From the NCBI GenBank assembly GCA_002286715.1, contig NSJX01000024.1:326671-390670 (forward strand): a stretch of DNA of 64,000 nucleotides, given 5' to 3'. Under the pieces are notes generated by a model. It did no database searches. It worked only from the letters and a program-made list of their open reading frames with translations, and was not told the DNA's origin. This document shows, piece by piece, positions 56,035 to 64,000 of the stretch. The stretch is from Dentipellis sp. KUC8613. Lineage: Eukaryota > Basidiomycota > Agaricomycetes > Russulales > Hericiaceae. The stretch's first letter is position 1. Every line of letters begins with the position of its first letter. A program made the position numbers and the translations under genes.

Positions 56035-57617
56035 ATGAAGGTCGGCGTTAACGAGACGTGCCAAGCGGATTCACGCTCATGTCTTGTTTGGTTAGATCCT
56101 CGCTATTTTGTACGACGGTGGGGAGGCTGCTCGGGAAGAGCCCCGTCTGCTTGGAACTGTCGAGAATGAGGTATGTCTGCCTCGGCATCCCTTCCAGGCC
56201 TCCCCGTTCACTCTACATGCAGCTTGGAATTCGTCAATTTGTCGAATCTCACGGACACGAATATATTGTACGCGTCTTGCTCCTAAGACACCACCCGGCT
56301 TCTTACCCCTATCCACTCGTGAATAGGTCACCAGTGACAAGGAGGGCCCTGATAGTGCCTTCCACAAGCACATCGTCGATGTACGTTCCAAAGAGTTCGA
56401 ATCGATTGACGCGTATTGACTATGACGTAGGCCGAGGTCTTGATCACCACCCCCTTCCACCCCGGCTACCTCACTGCCGATCTCATTAAGCAGGTGCGTT
56501 AAACCGCGGGCAGAAAGGGAAATTCTGGCACTGACGACAGCGCGTTACAGGCGAAGAACCTCAAGATCTGCATTACCGCCGGTGTCGGTTCTGATCACGT
56601 GGATCTCGACACCGCGGTCACGCACAAGATTCAGGTTCTCGAGGTCTCGGGCTCTAATGTGGTCTCCGTTGCGGAGCACGTCGTGATGTCCATTCTTCTT
56701 CTCGTCCGGAACTTCGTTCCTGCCCACGAGGTTCGTATTCCTATCGATTGAGCTATTGGAGTATATGTTGACTGGCGGGCCGGCGGTCAGATGATCGAGC
56801 GTGGCGATTGGCAAGTGTCGCAGGTTGCGCGGGCCGCCTTTGATCTTGAGGGCAAGGTCGTCGGCACGATTGGTGCTGGCCGCATCGGGTATCGTGTCCT
56901 CCAGCGTCTACTGCCTTTTGACTGCAAGGAGCTCCTGTACTACGACTACGCAGCTCTCCCGGCTGGTACGCGTGCGCGCTTCTTAGCTTGGTGTTCACCA
57001 ATAAACTGTCGTTTACAGAGGCTGCGAAGGCCGTCCGAGCTCGCCGCGTCGAGGACCTCAAGGAGTTCGTTTCCCAGTGCGATGTCGTCACTGTCAATTG
57101 CCCGCTGCACGACGGCACCCGTGGCCTCGTGAACACCGAGCTTCTCAAGCACTTCAAGAAGGTACCTCATCAACCCTTCTTTTTTCGCACGTACCCCGGT
57201 CTGACTGCTCTACCCAGGGTGCATGGCTCGTCAACACGGCCCGCGGCGCCATCTGCGACAAGGACGCCGTCGCCGCGGCAGTCGCGAGCGGCCAGCTCGC
57301 CGGCTACGCCGGTGATGTCTGGAACGTCCAGCCCGCGCCGCGCGACCACGCATGGCGCACGATGAAGAACCCCCTCGGCGGCGGCAACGGCATGGTTCCC
57401 CACTACTCTGGCACGACGCTCGACGCCCAGGCGCGGTACGCCAACGGTGTCAAGAGCATCGTCGAGAACTACCTCAAGGACCACCCCCAGGAGCCACAGA
57501 ACGTCATCGTCGGTCACGGCGGATATGCCACCAAGGCTTGTGAGTGTTTCCCTCTCGGATGCTGGCTAGGGGCTTTTTGCTGACCCTGATTGCGACGCTA
57601 CAGACGGCCAGCGTTGA
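56035..57617 (+). CDS. FDH: NAD-dependent formate dehydrogenase
   Basis: This D-2-hydroxyacid-dehydrogenase family enzyme oxidises formate to CO2 with NAD+. In wood-decay fungi it clears formate from oxalate and lignin breakdown (family knowledge). Ten exons give 358 residues. Exon 1 appears to be only ATGAAG (56035-56040) joined to 56096, giving [18 protein letters not shown]. Landmarks are [67 protein letters not shown], the NAD motif [49 protein letters not shown] and [13 protein letters not shown], with the catalytic His in PHYSG. The C-terminus is GGYATKAYGQR. No mitochondrial presequence is visible, so a cytosolic location is inferred. It is convergent with GCN5. Confidence 0.95.
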
Positions 57618-58061
57618 GCGAGCCCTTGATGCGGTCTCGACCATGGCTTCACTGCTACCTTTGGCGCTCGTTGATCTGTGGGAGATGACTGTTGTTTGTA
57701 TTTATGGTGTGCATCGACGTTCGTGTAGGCTTGGCGTAGTAACAATACCTGTAATGATACGAGCGATTTGTCTCGACAACATACCCTTCCGGAGCTCGAG
57801 GCCTCCCGGAATCCACGTCAGCTCGCAAGTCAATTGTGTAGTCAAATACCAAATACGTGCAACATTGGATAACGTCGCATCCCCGGACCCATGAATATGA
57901 GTGTTCGACAGATCAATCAAGGAGCAATGGCGTTATACAGTGTTGATATAAAGTAGTTGTAACATAAAGTATTGTACATCTAGGGATACAATAGCCGGGA
58001 ATCCGAAAGTGTCCGAGGGGAAGAGACTACAACACTGGCACAGGTATAAACATCTCCCCAG
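57618..58061. other. Convergent 3' spacer
   Basis: 3' flanks of FDH (plus) and GCN5 (minus). No coding feature is seen. Confidence 0.5.
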
Positions 58062-60532
58062 CTATTCCCGGAGCCGAGCAACAATCTCGTCCATGTGCTT
58101 CTCAATCTTGTTGGCGTTCTTCCAGTAGATGGAATCCTCCTGGTTGAAGAGCCGACAGTTGTCGAACACAAGCCTAGCGTCGGCCAGGAACGCGTCCAGG
58201 TCGGGATACTGCCCATTCTCAAGTTTGTGTTCCATGGTACTAAAGTCTGTGACGGAACATACTGGGTCAGCGAACATACGTAGAAGACCATATAGGGATA
58301 CGCACCCATAGGACTCTTGATTATTTCGTAATAATCTGGTACCTCGCTTGCATTCACAGGCTGCATGAAGGGCCACGCAGACGGGTTGTTCTGCAGCTCG
58401 GACAGAATGCGCTCCATGGCGGCACGCTCGGCATTCTTCTTGCTCGGAACGCCGTTCCTGCCAATGAAAACGAAAGTTGGTAAAAATAAGCGCGGGCCAG
58501 AGTCACGCCCAAAGAGACTGACGTTGTCATCATCGCAGGCGTCCAGCCGCTTTCCCCTTTTCGAAGTGTCCATATTAATACCATGCCAAGTCAACAAAAG
58601 CAGAACCTCAGCACGTACTAAGACCAGGCACGTCCTTCGGGTCAACATAGACGCCCTCCCCGTCTCCCTGCCCGTTCTGAAACTGCGGCAGCCCTTCATA
58701 CACTATATGACTCTTCGACATCTGGCGGATCTTAGATAGAATCGCCTCGCGCTGGGCAGTCAGAACGTCCCGGATTGCGAGATAGTCGACCCGACGGAGG
58801 AGCGTGCACTGCATGATCGTTCCGCCTTCGTAGTCCTTTATGTAGCCGGCCCATACGGAACGATCGAGGCTGATGTCCTTGGTGAAGCCCTGCTTCTTGA
58901 AGTACCCGACGGCGTAGTTGTCTGCGTATGTTAGGAAGTGCATCATCTCAGGGTATGTGCGTCGGATGTGGGCCTTGAAGTGATCCATGAGAAGTCCGCC
59001 GTACCCCTAAATGGCCATTATTCAAACAAAATACATAATAGGTCAAATTGCAACCTACCTTTTCCTGATCGACAGATGCGGTTGCAAAGAATACGATCTC
59101 CGCAAATCCTCTGTGGGGAAAAGGGCGGTAGCAAATTCCTCCTACTACCTTGTATCCGCGTTTGCAGATAGCGAGCGCTTTAGAATTTGAGTCGAAAACT
59201 AGTCGGGCAATATAATCTGCGGGCATGACAGGCAGTTGCTTCTGGAATAGTGTCTTGAGGTTGGTGAGGATGACAAGGGAACGCGGCTGGCCATCGTTCT
59301 CCACGGGTATAATTTGGATGACACCTTTCCGGAGTTCAACTGCTGACGGTTTCTCCGGCTTTATTGGAGGCTGTATAAGGGCATCAGCTAAGCGCTCATG
59401 CGCAAGTACAGGAGATATACTCTTACTGCGCTTGCAGGGCCACCTTCTGTATCGACCGTTACGCCAGTGACCAGCCGATCTAGCTGGCCTTCATCCATTC
59501 TTTCTTCAACCTTGACAATCTGCGCATGTCCATTCATCGGCGAAATCTCTCCATTCATCTCTGCCTGCAGCTCGCCTGTTGGTGGTGCCAACGACATGGG
59601 CGCTGTATGTGCCTTATTCTCCTTCCGTGACGTCTTCTTGCCACCGCGCCTATCATGCTGGCGAGCACCATTTTCTGGAGGACGCTTGTGAGACGAATGG
59701 GACGCCATGCGGGCGGCGAGTGGCCGGTCTTCTTCGTCGTCTTCGGCGTCACTAAGGGAAGAGAGGGACACGCGACGTCGTTTGGCGGGAGGCTGCGAGA
59801 TCCTCTCGCTCACGTGCGAGGAACCAGATGAAGGGGGAGGCTTCTCTGCAGGTGAAAGAATGTTGTATAAGGCCCGTACCGAAGAGCACGATGAGTGTGT
59901 CTGCCGCGTGGCGAATGTGATACGGTGGGAGCCGCTTACCCGGTGAGGTGATGACTTCGGTCAGGGAGGTCACGAAAGACACAGGGATGCGCATCTGATG
60001 CCGAAGAGAGTCCATGTCTTCATCTGAGTACTCGAAGTCGAGCAATCGGCCAGCGTTCTGTAGAAAGAAAGAAATGTGGATGTGAGCAAGGCTATACATG
60101 CCTGCATTCAAACTCCGCACCTGTCAAGTACCATTCAACATCGTCCATTGCCATAATTTATGGGGAAAGGCTCTAGAAGCGGGAACTTACCTCCAGGTGT
60201 TCGTCGATCTTTACCGCGACGCGCGCTCGCCGCGCATATTCCGCCTGATCCACTGCAGTTTCGTCTGCACCATGGTCTTTCACAGAATGCCCACAATCAC
60301 AGGATAGAAGGTAAGTCGCCATCCCGTCGTCGTCGTCCGAGCCGTACTGCGCGAGGTCCACGAGGGAATTCTTGGAGGATTTGTCGTCGCGGACTAGATC
60401 GAACGTGGGCGGAGGGTGCAGGCCAGGGCATGACTCACACGCCGTGCAGGGTGAGTGCCGGGCGATTTTTATAGAGGTTGAAAGATCGTTGAGGTGGGAC
60501 AGATTGTTAGAAGCTGGATACAGAAGCTTCAT
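58062..60532 (-). CDS. GCN5: Gcn5/PCAF-type histone acetyltransferase
   Basis: The catalytic subunit of SAGA-like complexes; it acetylates histone H3 lysines. About eight exons encode roughly 650 residues from ATG 60532. The N-terminal part has a Cys/His-rich section ([28 protein letters not shown]) and [18 protein letters not shown], resembling the PCAF N-terminal homology region, which yeast Gcn5 lacks. A basic, Ser-rich linker ([20 protein letters not shown]) leads to the acetyltransferase domain: [35 protein letters not shown] (Glu in FAEIVF is the catalytic base) and [11 protein letters not shown] (acetyl-CoA loop), then [19 protein letters not shown]. The bromodomain closes the protein: [34 protein letters not shown] and [21 protein letters not shown] single 94-base intron at 59846-59939 gives the best join between the N-terminal region and the linker. 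Confidence 0.93.
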
Positions 60533-60787
60533 GTCCGGCGAGTACGTTCAGGAGAGTAGCCGAAAAGCTGGCACGACGGAGGTGGACGAGCGGCTCTGGA
60601 CCGAGGAGGAAAATCTAATCTAATCGCCCTTATACAGCCGCCGGCAACGGGTGCAGTTGAGTAAGCGCCCACAGTTGCCATGCTGTGACTTTCCTTCTCA
60701 GGGCCGTTTTGTGTGTTATCCTCGTGCACTCTGCTTGATCGTGCAGGCTATGGCTGACTGCCTCAGACGATGATACCCCGTACAAAA

Positions 60788-61832
60788 ATGGCTACAACGC
60801 ACGCCCCTATGTGTTTCTCTTTTTTCTCTCCTCGCTGCTATATTTTTATCGTAATTCTATCTTGTCTCGTATCCACAGCGCAAGCAACGCAATGGATCGA
60901 CTATCCTTCCTCGGGTGTTGCGACAATGACCCACTATACCCTCCCTAACAACTATATCGCGTCTTGTGGATGCACCGCGGACAGCACGCATTACCCAACT
61001 GCGGCACTTAACCAGATGGCATTCGGCAGCAGCACCGCGTATGGTCCGGCCTGCGGCCGATGCTTCAAGCTCACACTGCTCAACACGTTCCTGTCGGATC
61101 CCCCATTCTTTCCACCGCAGCAAAAGAGTCTCGTGGTGAAAGTCACAGACCTATGTCCATTAAGCACGACCGGGTGGTGTAATGCTACCACCAGTGGACC
61201 TAACGCGTACGCATGCATCTTGCCATGAATTGCGACTATTCGCTAAGATTACTCTGTCCATAACAGAGCAGGGAACTACCTTAATTTTGACTTAGCCTTC
61301 CCTTCATCCTCTATACCCGATGATTTCTTCCCGTCTGATCAGGCTCTATATGGTGCGCGCAACTCGGTGCATCCCGTTGAGTGAAGCTGACGCCCTGAAT
61401 CTAAGGTTACACCGATTTCGGTGTCTGGAATGTTAGTTACCAATCTGTCGACTGCAAGCCTAATTGGGCGGGCTCTAAGAGCGCTGCAGCTCTGGGGAGC
61501 GTAGCTGATCTCGGGGACAGTGTGTGCTGTCCTGTGAATCCAACGGTAAGTAAAGACGAGCTGATGAGCAAGCGACGTTCGTTGAACTTGACGACACAGG
61601 GAGATGTGAATAACACCTGTCCTTCTTTCTCAGACGACAATGGGATACCGTAAGTGGCTTCCCTTTGTTCATCGCTCCCATATTAACTCTAAATTATAGT
61701 CCAAATACCTCAACCACAGCTGGCTCCGGCGAGTCCAGCAGCCCATCATTGCATTATTCCTTCTGGCCACTGTGTGGTACACTGTTGCTCTCGCTCTCAG
61801 TGTATGCCATTCTCTCTCTATCATCTCTGTAG
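60788..61832 (+). CDS. Secreted EG45/expansin-like double-psi beta-barrel protein with GPI-type end
   Basis: Five exons (60788-61206, 61267-61352, 61406-61545, 61600-61649, 61700-61832) give 275 residues. A signal peptide (CYIFIVILSCLVSTAQA) ends near residue 34. The mature domain starts TQWIDYPSSGVATMTHY and shows IASCGCTADSTHYPTAALN, YGPACGRCFKLTLLN, VVKVTDLCP, WCNATTSG, NYLNFDLAFPSS and YTDFGVWNVSYQSVDC. These are the Cys and Asp features of the GH45/expansin double-psi barrel, usually named endoglucanase V-like. Whether it cleaves or only loosens cell-wall glucan is unknown. The Ser/Thr-rich tail followed by a terminal hydrophobic stretch (YSFWPLCGTLLLSLSVYAIL) predicts a GPI anchor. An alternative in-frame ATG is at 60770. 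Divergent from GCN5 with a 255-base spacer. Confidence 0.85.
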
Positions 61833-62113
61833 TCTTCCTGGAACCCTGGATACCTTGCTTTCATCTGTTGTACCTCTCGCGCGGATATCTATTTCTATAC
61901 CCTTCAGCACATTATCATCCTTAAATACAAACGAGCGACAGAACCGAGTATTTTACAAATTAGACACGACCAGAGCAGTATGTTGTTCTACCGGTCTAAC
62001 AAAGATGGCGCAGCGCACACTAGCACTCGCGTGATCTATAGCAACCAAACCAAATGAGCGACACGATCTACATCTACCTCACGACGCACTACCAAAACCC
62101 GGTTGCCCACGCT

Positions 62114-63786
62114 CTACTTCTCCAAGTCGATGTCATTGTGCACCTTGCGGTACTGTCCATGACGGCCCCCAAGGACGCGAAGCAGCCAGCGCTTGCCTCC
62201 GAGGATGAGGAACAGGCCCGTGGGCACCGCGAGCAGCAGCAGCCCAAAGAACAGGTATTTGCCGGTGCTGTAGCCTTCGGTGTGCGGGTACGGGTACTCG
62301 TCGAGGTCGATCGCCTCGGCCTCGGCCTCAGCCTCCTGCGCGGAGGTCTCCTTGGCCGCAGAGGGAGAGGACACGGCCTGCGAGACCGGCTCGGCGGGCG
62401 CAGATTCCGGCGCGGCGGCAGCGGGTGGGAGCGAGGTGAGTTCAGCGTCCTGCAGTGACAAATCCCGTTTTATTTGTATGATAGCTTATACATAGATAAT
62501 AGCTGGCTAGAGCTCAGCGTGGAGAGGCACCTCTTTTCCGTCCGTGTCCACCTCGGGCTCGACGGGCAGCTGCAGATGAAGAGATGGTCAGACAAAAGAT
62601 ACGCAGCGGTGGGACGAGACACTAACCTCTCCGCAATCGTGAATGACGACATCCTCTTCAGGGCGGTCACCTCTGCCCTTCGCGACGTCCTCTGAGGAAA
62701 AAAAATAAGATTCCGTTATATTGGACGGAGAAGTTCACTCACCGATAGCGTTAACGATGTCCATGCCTGAGAGAACCTTGCCGAAAACAACCTGGAAAGA
62801 CACGTCAGTTGCGTGAAACAGTGTCTGAAGCGAAGCAACTTACGTGCTTGCCATCCAACCAGCTGGTCACGACCGTGGTGATGAACTAAACGGTAGTTAT
62901 AAGACACGCTGTAGTCAAGGCCGGTGTGTTCCACTCACGAACTGAGAGCCTAGGGATTCAATATCAGATGATTGCAAGATACTAACACAAGTGGAATAGC
63001 TTACCGTTGGTATCCTTGCCTGCGTTAGCCATAGAGAGAAGACCGGGGGTGGTGTGCTTGAGTTTGCTGAAATACGCTGGTCAGCTACCGTATCCATCTC
63101 ATGACGACGCCGCAATCTTACAAGTTCTCATCGGGAAACCTGTCACCGTAGATGGACTGGTGAACAGACACGTCAGTCTCCTTCACAGCAGAAGACACGG
63201 CGACCAGAACGCACCTTTCCGCCAGTACCGTCACCGCGAGCTGAGCGATCCGCATAAGACAGCTGAAGAGGCCCCATGTACTGTTAAAGACTTACTGAAG
63301 TCACCACCCTGGATCCTGTGAACCGTCAGGCGTGTCAGAGAAGCTCAACATCAAATAAGCGGGCAGCCCTACATGAAGTTCTTGATGACACGGTGGAACT
63401 TGGAACCCTTGTAGCCGTAGTCGATGGTAGTGCCATCCTTCTTCACGCCGGTCGACAGCGCGCGGAAGTTCTCCACGGTCTTGGGGACAGTCTACAACGG
63501 ATGGTTCACAGGTCAATATTGCGAGCACTTGACCGAATGCTACTGCAGATTCCACTGACTCCACCAAAGAGACCAAGGACGACTACACAGTTGACAAGCT
63601 TGTCAGCTCAAATGGACCATAGGTTATACGAAGACACGTACCACGGCCCATATCCTTGTCACCATGCTTGATATCGAAGTAGACCTTGTGCGTGATCCTG
63701 GGACCGCGCGCCGCCTCGACCGACTGCGCGCAGAACAGCGCCGCAAGCGACACGACGAGGAAAGCGAGTGACGCTTTGATAAACAT
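62114..63786 (-). CDS. ER cyclophilin (peptidyl-prolyl isomerase) with alternative soluble or membrane-anchored end
   Basis: Cyclophilins catalyse proline cis-trans isomerisation during folding. Many small exons run from ATG 63786. A signal peptide ([20 protein letters not shown]) is followed by [40 protein letters not shown], the active-site block [74 protein letters not shown] and [18 protein letters not shown]. Residues GSQF come from an 11-nt micro-exon (62939-62949). After GKE the unspliced message reads VPLHAEL and stops (62507-62509), like soluble ER cyclophilins. Splicing GTGCCT (62530) to CTGCAG (62450) instead joins DAELTSLPP, an acidic linker, a membrane helix ([21 protein letters not shown]) and a cytosolic end HNDIDLEK, with stop at 62114. 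Both forms are plausible. Confidence 0.92.
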
Positions 63787-64000
63787 GACGAGTAGTGAAA
63801 GACAGAAAAGTACTGAAGGAGGGATGAGGAGACGCGCGAGTTTCTAGAGTCGACGTGGCGACGCGCGCTTATTCGGGAACTGCCGAAATATATAGACCGC
63901 GCATCGACTGACCGCCAGGCCCACAGTATGACATCATAATGCCGAGTTGCCGATCTGCCGGATCTTTCCGAAAGACTTCCGAAGTCAGCCGCAATCGAGT

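Noticed and set aside
59846..59939. Two very short introns (34 and 39 bases) in GCN5
   Set aside because: A single 94-base intron over the same interval keeps phase, uses the same outer splice sites and avoids implausibly short introns.
1..64000. tRNA, rRNA, CRISPR arrays, LTR retrotransposons or DNA transposons
   Set aside because: I found no tRNA B-box context, no rRNA-like sequence, no spaced short repeats and no transposase or reverse-transcriptase motifs by reading; small diverged relics could be missed without a database search.

Overview
This window reads as nuclear DNA of an Agaricomycete basidiomycete, probably a wood-decay type. The evidence is many short introns (mostly 45-65 bases, GT-AG), several micro-exons, a GC-rich coding bias, and the gene families present: tandem P450s, UstYa-like proteins, But2-like proteins, a PCAF-type Gcn5 and an EG45-like secreted protein. 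There are no bacterial, plasmid or phage features. I see no tRNA, rRNA, CRISPR array or intact transposon. Exon boundaries were worked out by hand from splice signals and reading phase. For most genes the exon lengths sum to a multiple of three.

Layout. 1-2233: 3' part of a mitochondrial MDM31 gene. 3142-9362: two tandem P450 paralogues sharing one 14-exon structure. 9736-13818: a secreted serine carboxypeptidase and an isoprenylcysteine methyltransferase-like protein, both on the minus strand. 16243-19836: the HOG-pathway MAPKK PBS2, divergent from a membrane-anchored UBL-BAG chaperone regulator. 20071-22784: phospholipase B with a C-terminal membrane anchor. 24132-27985: two paralogous low-complexity nuclear proteins with SUMO-interaction-like motifs; the first contains a 100-N assembly gap.

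28475-36659: four minus-strand tandem copies of a seven-helix membrane protein. All four are 329 residues long with identical coding-exon lengths. 37714-46680 is an accessory region: two UstYa/DUF3328-like genes, a decayed third copy, a But2-like protein, a GNAT acetyltransferase and tiny signal-peptide ORFs. The pair 'secreted peptide (minus) / UstYa (plus)' occurs twice, once apparently intact and once decayed. This is the best candidate in the window for an undescribed small peptide-modification system.

48112-63786 returns to conserved genes: an ERD1-like EXS protein, a fused bifunctional lysine-ketoglutarate reductase/saccharopine dehydrogenase, NAD formate dehydrogenase, Gcn5 with an animal-like PCAF N-terminal region, an EG45/expansin-like secreted protein, and an ER cyclophilin whose last intron appears to choose between a soluble HAEL-ending form and a membrane-anchored form. 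Most conserved neighbours are convergent or divergent pairs with short spacers.
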